Source of the DNA: Rhynchopus sp. YZ270_cl-10 | Taxonomy: Eukaryota; Euglenozoa; Diplonemea; Diplonemida; Diplonemidae | Direction of reading: 5' to 3' | Length of the DNA: 64,000 nucleotides | NCBI GenBank assembly: GCA_964035575.1 | Contig: OZ037924.1 | Location: 186,001 to 250,000, forward strand | Shown here: positions 10,957 to 20,133 of the stretch, piece by piece | How positions within the stretch are numbered: the stretch's first letter is position 1 | Layout: the number at the start of each line of letters is the position of its first letter | Program-made: the position numbers and the translations under genes | The notes under the pieces: model-generated | What the model was told of the DNA's origin: nothing | The model's input: the letters and a program-made list of their open reading frames with translations, nothing else | The model's database searches: none

Positions 10957-11078
10957 TAATGGTGGCAGTATTGTGATGGGAAGCCCATTGGAAAACGCAA
11001 AATACATCAAAAAAATACCTCCCAATTTGTGATGTATTTTTGAGTGTTCCAATGGGCCTCCCATCACAATACTGCCAT
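10957..11078. mobile_element. Foldback MITE with 10-bp target-site duplications
   Basis: A 122-bp element of two near-perfect inverted arms of about 50 bp (outer part GCAGTATTGTGATGGGA, inner part CAAAATACATCA) with a loop of about 20 bases. It is flanked on both sides by CACACAGCCA (10947-10956 and 11079-11088). Duplications of 9-11 bp are typical of Mutator-like elements, so this is best read as a non-autonomous Mutator-type MITE. No coding capacity. The arms differ at only a few positions, which suggests recent insertion or conversion. Confidence 0.8.
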
Positions 11079-11696
11079 CACACAGCCACCCCCCCTACGA
11101 TCTTCCTGATTTCTTCAGTTCGTGAGAAGAAATGATCAGGTGAGACAAAAAAAAAAAATGGAAAAATTTATAATGAACGTAAGCGTCTCATTGCTTAGTC
11201 ACCTTTTTAAAAAAAAACCTCTCGGCCGGAAAGCCCTCGAGCAAAAAAAAAGAGAAGATAAAAATGAACAGAAAAGTGTTGCAAATATTGAAACCTAAAC
11301 ACTTTCTGTGCTAAGCCACCTTTAAAAAAAAAAACACATACAATTATGTGCGATGTTTCGCTCCAAGAAACTACACATTCAGCTTTCCAACACATACAGA
11401 TAAAATAGACTTTAAAATCTTTTCGTTTGCACAATTTTTTTTTGTTTTTTTGTTTCATAACGTTTTCGCAACCACAATTGGCACAACTACCCACTTTTTA
11501 TATTATTTTTTTTTGCAACACATCTGCGAACTGCTTACGACATACATTTTTTAAAACAAACACTCGCATCTGTTAACACTCTCACCCCCCCCAACCCGGG
11601 CCCCCAACCCCCCACTCCTTTTCCCTCTTCCCTGGTGTTCAACTCCTCTCTGAACGTGGGGGAAGCAGAGTACCTATCTCATGGCCTTTTGCGCTA

Positions 11697-14017
11697 CTAC
11701 CTAGCACGGGACTGGGATTGGAGCATGTCGTAGAGCGCTTTGTTGTTAATGGCACCCTGGGGGGGCGATCTGCAGTGGTGTGTTGTTGTTTGAGAAGAAA
11801 AAAATGCAATACACTGAGAAATATGGATCATTCAGTCGTCCAAAATATGTTTTTTTGAAGATAAACCTAAGCCCCTCGTGGTCAGACCGGGGTACAATTT
11901 CTTAGCGTGCAGTCATCTGAAGTAAATGTACATACCTGTTCGGCATGCCGGCCATCCCCTGGCGCATCGCTGCGTTTGGCATGCCACCCATGCCACCCAT
12001 TGCCCCCATTCCGCCACCCATGCCTGCTCCCATACCCGGTCCCATCATGTTCATGTTGCCAAGCCCTGCTCCGCCCATGCCACCCATGCCTCCGCCCATC
12101 AGGTTCATGTTTCCCATCCCTGCACCACCCATGCCACCCATGCCACCTGCACCCATCATCCCCATCATCGGGTTCATCCCCGGGAGCATGCCTCCAGCGC
12201 CCATGCCCGCCATCCCCGGCATGCCTGCCCCCATTCCCATACCACCCATGCCGCCCATACCACCCATCCCACCCATGCCACCCATCCCCATCGCGGGTAT
12301 GCCTGCACTGCCCATACCAAGCGCACCGTTCATGGGTGAGCCACCAATGGGAGAGCCGCCCATGCCAGGCATCCCGGCAGAAGGCATGCCACCCATGCCA
12401 CCCATCATGTTCATGTTCATCATGTCAGGGGCAGCGGCACCAAGGGGCTGTACTGTGGGGCTTGGCATGCCTGTGGTGTGGTGGGGTGAAGGTTGGGATG
12501 GGTAGTGAAGAGGGGGCCATACCCTTGCCGTCGGAAGGGCCGAAGTGCTTCATAATGTGTGCAACAGCAGCGCTCGCAGTGGGCTCTGGTGCTGTGATGT
12601 TCACCAACGCGTCAGACTCGTCTTCGTTCGTTGTGACCTTGATGCGGCACCCTCTGAAGTGCTCCTCAAGCTTAGCCTTCTGCGAGCCCTTCTTGCCGAT
12701 GAGGAGACCTGCGTTTTTGCTTGGAATTTTGAGGTCGAACATGACGAGGTGTGGTGTTGTGGGCGACGGCACGCCTGCGGGGGCACGCCCTTCGCTCATC
12801 GCGCGGAGGATTGCCATCTGCTGCGCCTGGCGGACCTGGAACTGCTGCTGCTCCATCTGCGCCTGCGCCTGCATCTGCTGCTGCAGCATGGCCTGCTTGA
12901 GCTCCTGCGTCTGCGCCATCTGCATCGGGTTCTGCATGGGACTGCCCTGGCGGGAACCGCTACGCTGTGCAGGAGGGCTCACCCGTGGGTCCTTGAGGGG
13001 CTGCTTGAGCGGGCTCTTCTGCTGCTCCTCTACCAGGGGCACCAGGGGCGGGCTGTTGGGTGTAGCACGGTTGCGACGCTCCTCGCTTGTGGGCATGAGT
13101 TTGCTGATTTCAACAACAGCCTTGTCAATGGTGGCCTCATCCTGTGCACGGATGACAATGTTCACATCGTCGCTGCGGGTGTCAATATGCAGGGAAGGGA
13201 ACATCTCAGTCAGCTTCTTGATGTTCGACCCGCCACGCCCAATCAGCATCGATCTGTACACAGCAGGGAACTCATAGTTGCGCACGCAGCTGCCCAGCGT
13301 GGGTGTGAGGTGTGCCTTGCGCTGTGCAATGAGGTGGAGTCGTTGCTGCTCCTCCTCCTCTAAGGTGTATGTGATCCGGCTGTAGGTCTTCAGGATTTCG
13401 GTGTGTCCGGGAAGCTTCTTCCCGCTGATGCGCTCTTTGTTGACCTTAGCCGCTTCTTCGTCTGCGAAGGTGACCACAAACGAGCCAGCCTCGTTCACAA
13501 GCTTCGGGGGCGCTGAGAACAGTGTCAACACCTCGTCCTCCGTCAGCAGCGCCGCGTCGCTGTCAATGACGAAGCTGCTCGAGTCGCGTGACGCATGGAT
13601 GTGGCGCAGCATGCCCTCCTCGCTCGTCGCAATCAGCGTCGACTTCTCGAGGGCGGCGCGCACCTTCTCCTTGTCGGAGGTCAGCTCCTTCACCTTTCTG
13701 AACCCCGCGATCGTGTCGAATGGGACCTGGGGTGTGTGTTGAAATAAAGTATGTGGCATTCCTGTGCGGAAATATTGGTGAAGAGGTGTGCACGTACCTC
13801 CAAGTTATCATTCATCTGCGACTGCAGATACGAGTCGCGAGGCAGATTCTGTGCGCTAAAGTAATACTCCACCTGCTTGGTGATACGCTCCGGTAGTCCG
13901 TCACCCCCCTGTTTTGGTGTATTTTTGTGTGTGTGGGTGATGTGGGGGGGAATACGTGAAAAAAGCAAGGGGTGAATACACATTAAAAACTATGGGTCCT
14001 ATGGGGCAGCATACCAT
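11697..14017 (-). CDS. La-motif and tandem KH-domain RNA-binding protein, five exons
   Basis: Probable RNA-binding protein of 641 residues. Exons: 14015-14017 (the ATG alone), 13798-13908, 12523-13726, 11936-12470, 11697-11769. All introns are GT-AG (106, 71, 52 and 166 bases) and every join keeps frame. Domains: a La motif at residues about 3-70 (QVEYYFSAQNLPRDSYLQ, then VPFDTIAGFRKVKEL across intron 2); an RRM-like stretch at 85-130 (LTEDEVLTLF, SFVVTFADEEAA); KH1 at about 187-250 with GRGG at 201-204; a Pro/Gln-rich linker; KH2 at about 366-433 with GKKG at 382-385; a Gly-Met-rich tail; and the C-terminus NNKALYDMLQSQSRAR. La modules bind RNA 3' ends or poly(A), and KH domains bind single-stranded RNA. 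The first exon is the least certain: translation might instead start at 13983 with intron 1 retained. The last intron contains a family D hairpin repeat (11857-11888). Confidence 0.8.
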
Positions 14018-14541
14018 TGTGCACGGAAGAGGGGTATCGTTCTTGTGTATGTGTGCTTTTTTTGTCGGGTGTATGTTCCCTCTGTATCGGGGAGGGGTGT
14101 TCTGTGTGTGTGTTTCCCCATATTCTCAACTAACTACACTAGGGTACCAACACTTGGATCACGATGGGGTTTCGTCACCCCATGGGCATGTGGATGCAGG
14201 AGCGTAAAGAGGTTGGCAAAATAATTTCATATACTTTCTTTTCTTAACCGAAATGAAAAGAAAGCAAAGAGGGTGCGACAAATTTACCTTGGCAAAAAAA
14301 AAAGCTACTGTTCTGTTTCTTCAAATATGGATGTGTGCAGGGCACCAACGGTACGTTGTTGTTTTTTTTTTAAACCTCATGGTAAAATCAATGAAGACAT
14401 CCGAGGATGAGCTCCGCTGCTGCTTTGTAGTGTGTGGCAGAGCACGTTTACACCCTCTAGTATCGTAGATGCCTCTGGAAGAAAGATCCAGATGTTGGTT
14501 CTCATCGTATCGTGGGCACATCCCCCATACATTTCCTTTTT
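14018..14541. other. Intergenic, no gene seen
   Basis: AT-rich DNA upstream of the La-KH gene. A diverged family A-like segment sits near 14379-14420 (CGAGGATGAGCTCC). Nothing else recognised. Confidence 0.4.
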
Positions 14542-14705
14542 ACGCCCATTCTTTTGAAAATGTGCATGTGAGGAAAAATTCTAAACAGGTAACAGATGCT
14601 CAAAAGTGAAAAATTCTGGCGTTAATGGATCGCTAGGGTGGGTAAACTACCCAATCCAAAAATTATCGAACAGATTCGTGTTCCAAAAAACCCAAAAAAA
14701 AATCC

Positions 14706-14735
14706 AAAAACCATAGGGTCCCCCCTATGGTTTTT
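14706..14735. repeat. Hairpin at the minisatellite edge
   Basis: Perfect inverted repeat AAAAACCATAGG / CCTATGGTTTTT around a 6-base spacer, ending where the CAGTA array begins. Confidence 0.6.
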
Positions 14736-15897
14736 ATACAGTACAGTACAGTACAGTACAGTACAGTACAGTACAGTACACAGTACACAGTACACAGTAC
14801 ACAGTACACAGTACACAGTACACAGTACACAGTACACAGTACACAGTACACAGTACACAGTACACAGTACACAGTACACAGTACACAGTACACAGTACAC
14901 AGTACCCAGTACCCAGTACCCAGTACCCAGTACCCAGTACCCAGTACCCAGTACCCAGTACCCAGTACCCAGTACCCAGTACCCAGTACCCAGTACCCAG
15001 TACCCAGTACCCAGTACCCAGTACCCAGTACCCAGTACCCAGTACCCAGTACCCAGTACCCAGTACCCAGTACCCAGTACCCAGTACCCAGTACCCAGTA
15101 CCCAGTACCCAGTACCCAGTACCCAGTACCCAGTACCCAGTACCCAGTACCCAGTACCCAGTACCCAGTACCCAGTACCCAGTACCCAGTACCCAGTACC
15201 CAGTACCCAGTACCCAGTACCCAGTACCCAGTACCCAGTACCCAGTACCCAGTACCCAGTACCCAGTACCCAGTACCCAGTACCCAGTACCCAGTACCCA
15301 GTACCCAGTACCCAGTACCCAGTACCCAGTACCCAGTACCCAGTACCCAGTACCCAGTACCCAGTACCCAGTACCCAGTACCCAGTACCCAGTACCCAGT
15401 ACCCAGTACCCAGTACCCAGTACCCAGTACCCAGTACCCAGTACCCAGTACCCAGTACCCAGTACCCAGTACCCAGTACCCAGTACCCAGTACCCAGTAC
15501 CCAGTACCCAGTACCCAGTACCCAGTACCCAGTACCCAGTACCCAGTACCCAGTACCCAGTACCCAGTACCCAGTACCCAGTACCCAGTACCCAGTACCC
15601 AGTACCCAGTACAGTACAGTACAGTACAGTACAGTACAGTACAGTACAGTACAGTACAGTACAGTACAGTACAGTACAGTACAGTACAGTACAGTACAGT
15701 ACAGTACAGTACAGTACAGTACAGTACAGTACAGTACAGTACAGTACAGTACAGTACAGTACAGTACAGTACAGTACAGTACAGTACAGTACAGTACAGT
15801 ACAGTACAGTACAGTACAGTACAGTACAGTACAGTACAGTACAGTACAGTACAGTACAGTACAGTACAGTACAGTACAGTACAGTACAGTACAGTAC
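14736..15897. repeat. Layered CAGTA / CACAGTA / CCCAGTA minisatellite
   Basis: A 1.16-kb array in four blocks: 5-bp CAGTA (about 8 copies, to 14777), 7-bp CACAGTA (about 18 copies, to about 14903), 7-bp CCCAGTA (about 100 copies, to about 15608), then 5-bp CAGTA again (about 57 copies). Units inside each block are essentially identical and the changes between blocks are sharp. Because 5 and 7 are not multiples of 3 and no unit has a stop, all frames on both strands stay open through it. The resulting 400-residue open frames are not genes. Confidence 0.95.
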
Positions 15898-15916
15898 GAA
15901 TCACATATCAGACAAG

Positions 15917-16117
15917 ATCTCGTTAGGCGTATACTCTGGGCCTCGTTCACTTAATAAACCACAGATGCAAATTTTTGAGCCTACGACCCCGCATTTAACT
16001 CATTTCGATCCCCTGATTTCAATCCCAAAAATATTTCAAAAAAATATTTCTGGTGTGGCAATAGTAAAGGGGGGTATGGATATTGGAAAACAGGCCTTCA
16101 TATACGCCTAACGAGAT
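15917..16117. repeat. Inverted repeat pair about 200 bp apart
   Basis: ATCTCGTTAGGCGTATA near 15918-15935 returns inverted near 16099-16115. The interior is AT-rich without a gene. It may be a small foldback element next to the minisatellite. Confidence 0.55.
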
Positions 16118-17272
16118 TTTGGAAGATATATTCACAAAACTTTCACTACCGCTTCATAAAAATTCACAAAACCATGTGGCTGACGACCCCAAAATAGCAC
16201 AGTGTGACAGAGTCTAAACAGCATTGGTTCACTCATACGACCTGCACACCACACACGACACTGTTGTTGATGTGCACATTCTGCACAACTACGGCGAGGT
16301 CGTTGCGAAGCTGTACTGGGTGCAAGGCGCAGGGGTGCAGCTTTCACAGGCAAAGTTCTATGGGTAGTCCGGCATTGCGACTGTGACGGCATCAGCCGCG
16401 CTCATTTTTTCTTCTACAAGCTTGGTGTCAGGGATGAAACAAAAGAATACATTGCATGATTTTTCTCTACCTACCACCTCCCGTGCATGAGTCTGTGTAT
16501 AAGTCCGATTTTTGGGGCCCCCGGACTTATACACCGGTTTGCGCACGCAGGTACCCAGACCCACGCAGTGGCACATTACCTCAGTAGTGACCCACACACG
16601 AGGGAATGTGACACAGCAAAAATTTTTCCCCCAGACCCTGTCTTCATGCACCTTCGGCACAACGCCGCAGGCAGGCCAAACAGCGTATAGAATTTGTTGT
16701 TTGTAAGCTACCCGCATGTTGAAGGGCCACATTTCGCCCTCCGCTAATTGCTTTTGTTTTTGACTTATTTTTGCCCCCCTCCCCAAATGCACCGATATTA
16801 CGACCGGCGTAATATCGGTCGGGCTGTATGAATTTTCATCACCACATAACAAATTACCCCACACAAAATGAAAGTCAGTGTGGTGGAAGGGGGCTGACTG
16901 CACTTTCCGCGCACATTTCCCATGTTAGCAGAAGAGAACATGGTCAATGATGAGTGGCGTAACACCTCCACCATTCCTCCGGGCTACCCCTCCAAAAACG
17001 CCCCACTTGTTCGTTGCTTTTCAGCCCAGAACCCTGTTTCTATTCACTTACCTGTACTGGTAAGATTTCCACTACAATTCGCACTCTATCCTCCCGCCCA
17101 ATCGCCACAACAAAAGTGCATACAAGCATCAAGACATGCGGAGACGAGCCGGTTACATTTAACCCGATGCGTCCCACAGAATTTTTTGGGACTTCAAGGA
17201 AGTAGCGAGGTCAACAGGAATGCGGGGACGAGCCAGATAACGGAACCCGATAGCGGCGACAGATTGCGCCCG
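16118..17272. other. Non-coding or decayed sequence
   Basis: A perfect 12-bp-stem hairpin lies at 16791-16819 (ACCGATATTACG/CGTAATATCGGT). Two related segments with GACGAGCC..ATAAC/TTAC and AACCCGAT occur near 17130-17165 and 17220-17252. The open frames (for example minus strand 16358-16903) show no domain. Confidence 0.4.
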
Positions 17273-17392
17273 CGCGCACCCACCCCGCGAAGCGGGGTGG
17301 GTGCGTGCGGGCGCTGCGCAGCGAAGCCTTTGCGCGAAGCGCAAAGGCGAGCGGAGCCGGGGGGTCTGGGGGGCGGAGCCCCCCAGAAATTT
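17273..17392. repeat. Cluster of GC-rich hairpins with GAA/GGA loops
   Basis: Consecutive hairpins: CGCACCCACCCCGC-GAA-GCGGGGTGGGTGCG, then CCTTTGCGC-GAA-GCGCAAAGG, then TCTGGGGGGC-GGA-GCCCCCCAGA. The heptamer GCGAAGC, known as an unusually stable DNA mini-hairpin, occurs three times. Over 75% G+C in AT-rich surroundings. Confidence 0.8.
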
Positions 17393-17797
17393 TTTTTTAA
17401 TAACAGAGTATTTTTCCCTGTTTCCAGGTGTATTTTTGGGTGTCTTGCAGGGTGCATCTAAAAAATTAGAAAATTTAAAAACGAAAACGAAAACGCCTTA
17501 TTTGGGCTTTTTCGCGACCGCTCTTTCCAATCCGAAAATTATCGACCCTATTTTTTTACAACCTGGTATAGTCATATCACACCCTCAGTCAACATCAGCC
17601 AAAAAGTCACTTTTTCAAAAACGGATTCTCGCATTTGAAGGTGCAAAAAAGGCTCAGATCGCTTCAAAACGTGCGTTTTGAACCGAACGACAACCCTCTC
17701 TGAATTCACGACATTTTTTCTCGACCCGATTAGTGGAGTAGATATTTGTTATTACCCCCTGGTTACCCTACTGACACATTTTCAAAAGAATGGGCGT

Positions 17798-18186
17798 TAA
17801 AAAAAAACCTCCCCTCTGATCATTAGTGGCTAGACCCGCCCCCCCGTCACCTCCGTTTCTCACTCCCAGTAGGTCGCGGCTTCCATGCGGCACAACCAAA
17901 ATTTTCAAACGTTTTAAAAAAAAAAACAAAAATTATTATTTGGCTCGACAACGTCAAGACAACGGCAGTCTCCTGCCAAAGGTTCTATTACAAAACTATA
18001 TCGTCTGAAGGCTGTTGAACAAAGTATAGACAGCAATGTTCTCAACCCATCGAAATCACGTTTTTATTGCAAGATGAAAAAGGTAAAATCAAAATGATCC
18101 CCCGAGATACATCTCAATCTCAAAGAATACACTTCCCCCCCACAGCCTTGACAAATTAGAGTTACCAATAACACCAGATCTCCGCT
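17798..18186. other. Intergenic, no gene seen
   Basis: AT-rich 3' flank of the SLC19 gene. The plus-strand open frame at 17826-18008 has no recognisable product. Confidence 0.4.
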
Positions 18187-19569
18187 TCACTTAGAAAGAC
18201 CGAGGCTCCACTCTGCGTACCACATGTAGGACGCGAGGCAGGCCATGAGGATGAGCTGTGTGCAGCTTGCGTAGTAGAAGGTGTGCGTGCCTGATCCGAT
18301 GGCGGCGAGGGTTTTGATCAGAGCAACTTGGAGGCCACGTCCCGCAAAGGCGTTGCACACGAACACGAAGGAGTAACGCCGCGACGCAGCGATACCCGGA
18401 GACTTGCTGATCACGATCTCCGACACCGTCTGCTGCAACGTCAGCACCCCCATCCCCAGCGCGTTCACCACCACCGCCGCATTCACATTGCCAAGCAACG
18501 TCGTGAAGTACAACAGCACGCTCGCCAGCAAACACCCCGCTATCCCCAACACATACGACACCTCTGTTATGCTGGGCACCACACTCGGCAGGACACACGC
18601 ACACGAGGCAACAAACTCCCCTACTGCTTCGGCATAGCCAAACTTTGTGTCGCTGTTCAACGCATAAAACAGATTTTGATCATAATTCCCTACAGTCTCC
18701 AATGCGCCAAACCCAAGCACCCACCACAGACTCCACATCTGCACTGTCCGGGAACTATACAGACTGCGCACCTCCGCCACCGCCCCCCAGCCTTTCTCGC
18801 GCACTACTGCAAACAGTGACGTTGGCTTCTCCCTTTTTGGAGCAGGGAAAACAAGACAGAAGCAGATCAGCCCTGCTGTGGTCATCCCCCAGGACATATA
18901 AAAGAGCGCAGTCATCGACACATAGGGGAACAGAGCCTGGCCGATGAAGGACCCCAATACGTTGCCGATGTGGTAGCATGCGTACATCACTGCGACTGCG
19001 AGGGCGGACATCCGTTCGTCGCAGGCAAGAAAGGCGTAGGCGAAGTAGATAGTGTCCGCACCAGATGCAGCGGCATAGGTGACCTGCATCAATGACATCA
19101 TCTCTAAGGAGTTCGCAAAGAGCAGCAACATGCGGGTCGCCTGCCGGCACAGCAGCCCAAAGAAGATCACCGCACGGTAGCCTAAGTACTCCGTCGCCAG
19201 CCCGATAGGGATCAGCATTGTAAATGCGCCGTACGTGTAGTATGGCCAGACCTGGTCGTCCAGGTCGTGCTCCGTGAGGTGTTTGTGGTCCATAAGGTAC
19301 TTCGCGAGGTACGGTTCGGAGGGTTGACAGTTCACACAGAACCCTACACAGCTGAGGGAAACAAGCAGCTGCCACTCTGAGCGTGTCAAATTCGCAAAGT
19401 GGACGGGCGCCGATGCAGTGGTGTCTTCGTTGGTAAGAAGGGGCTGCGCTTCCTCGTGGGAGGTGTCCGATGAAGACTCAGACAACGACCGTGGCGACTC
19501 AGTTGGTGGGACCTCCACTGACACAGCTGCCACATCGAATGTTTCCATTTTTGTTGCACGTCTCGGCAT
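18187..19569 (-). CDS. SLC19-family folate/thiamine transporter
   Basis: 460 residues from the ATG at 19567-19569 (MPRRATKMETFDVAA). An ATG 27 bases upstream would add nine hydrophobic residues and is less likely. A Ser/Thr/Glu-rich cytosolic N-terminus is followed by about 12 hydrophobic segments. SLC19 hallmarks are visible: PSEPYLAKYLMDHKHLTE after the first helix, QVWPYYTYGAFTMLIPI, TEYLGYRAVIF, and TIYFAYAFLACDERMSALAV with VLGSFIGQAL. Reduced-folate and thiamine carriers of this family belong to the major facilitator superfamily and act in the plasma membrane. Substrate (folate, thiamine or another organic anion) cannot be decided by eye. A large cytosolic loop after helix 6 (APKREKPTSLFAVVREKGWG) fits the family. 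Single exon. The A/B repeats of a retroelement begin 420 bp upstream. Confidence 0.8.
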   Translation of the reverse strand: MPRRATKMETFDVAAVSVEVPPTESPRSLSESSSDTSHEEAQPLLTNEDTTASAPVHFANLTRSEWQLLVSLSCVGFCVNCQPSEPYLAKYLMDHKHLTEHDLDDQVWPYYTYGAFTMLIPIGLATEYLGYRAVIFFGLLCRQATRMLLLFANSLEMMSLMQVTYAAASGADTIYFAYAFLACDERMSALAVAVMYACYHIGNVLGSFIGQALFPYVSMTALFYMSWGMTTAGLICFCLVFPAPKREKPTSLFAVVREKGWGAVAEVRSLYSSRTVQMWSLWWVLGFGALETVGNYDQNLFYALNSDTKFGYAEAVGEFVASCACVLPSVVPSITEVSYVLGIAGCLLASVLLYFTTLLGNVNAAVVVNALGMGVLTLQQTVSEIVISKSPGIAASRRYSFVFVCNAFAGRGLQVALIKTLAAIGSGTHTFYYASCTQLILMACLASYMWYAEWSLGLSK

Positions 19570-20015
19570 GATAAAAAGAGAGGGAGTCAAAATCACATTG
19601 CCTGAAATAGCTTGGAGATCTGGGATAGATAGAGATTACCTAAAAAGACCCGCGAGGGGCGAACAGCAATGAAAAATGATAAAATGGAGAGGAGGGAAGG
19701 GGGATACTTTTTATCTCGAAAAGAGGCGCTACGATGAGGGGGGCGAATGTGGAGGCCGAAACAACCCAAAACAAATTCCAACAAAAAATCTGATGAAGAT
19801 GGTGGTGGTATGGTGAGGGTAGAGGCTGAAAACACAAAAACGGACCCCGGCCAACCAGGTCAAAGCCTGAGGAAAACTAAAAAATATTCTGCCTAAAAGA
19901 CAGCATGCGTGCCACGTCAAAACAAAGATTAGGTAAACTCTATCATAGATCTCCCAACTCGCAGCGAAGCTGCTCCGCTAAAGCGGGTTGAAGGAGGAGG
20001 AGGAGGAGGAGGAGG

Positions 20016-20133
20016 AGATCTGGTGTATAGAGAATAGCCCGTGAACATTACCCAAACCCAAAAACAATGTCGTGAAAAAATGCGAGGGAAGGGGTTTCTT
20101 TATTGTGACGTACGAGGGAAGGAAAAGAGACCA
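20016..20133. repeat. Split direct repeat A1 of the retroelement
   Basis: 118 bp starting AGATCTGGTGTATAG and ending GAAAAGAGACCA. It appears identical to A2 at 24115-24232. Confidence 0.85.

Larger units (their letters stand above)
4935..11696. other. 6.8-kb gene-free region rich in dispersed repeats
   Basis: No credible gene in either strand. It holds homopolymer-rich AT DNA, copies of all the short hairpin repeat families listed separately, a foldback element at 10957-11078, a palindromic patch at 7868-7998 and a run of Ns. The short open frames here are low-complexity (poly-Phe, poly-Lys) and lack recognisable domains. Confidence 0.6.
14542..17797. mobile_element. Possible 3.26-kb element bounded by 23-bp inverted repeats
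   Basis: ACGCCCATTCTTTTGAAAAT at 14542-14561 (continuing GTG to 14564) is repeated inverted and exact at 17775-17797. Both ends are next to a T-run on the outer side. Inside lie the minisatellite, a foldback at 15917-16117, stable hairpins at 16791-16819 and 17274-17391, and a direct repeat (CCAATCC.AAAATTATCGA) at 14650 and 17525. No transposase was recognised. The minus-strand frame at 16358-16903 has no known domain. It could be a decayed DNA transposon that later gained the minisatellite, or two unrelated insertions of one small repeat in opposite orientation. Confidence 0.4.

Noticed and set aside
11902-11935. C-terminal residues YVHLLQMTAR after the Gly-Met tail
   Set aside because: They read into intron 4 (GTATGT...). 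Splicing to 11697-11769 gives a better C-terminus in frame.
12425-13759. The KH frame as a complete single-exon gene
   Set aside because: Its first residues up to 13727 are intron 2 and its last about 18 codons are intron 3. The La motif only becomes complete when the exons are joined.
14736-15897. CRISPR-like regular array
   Set aside because: Units are 5 or 7 bp with no spacers, and the genome is eukaryotic.
14622-15954. Four overlapping 400-440 codon frames on both strands
   Set aside because: Pure translation of the CAGTA/CCCAGTA array; units contain no stop in any frame.
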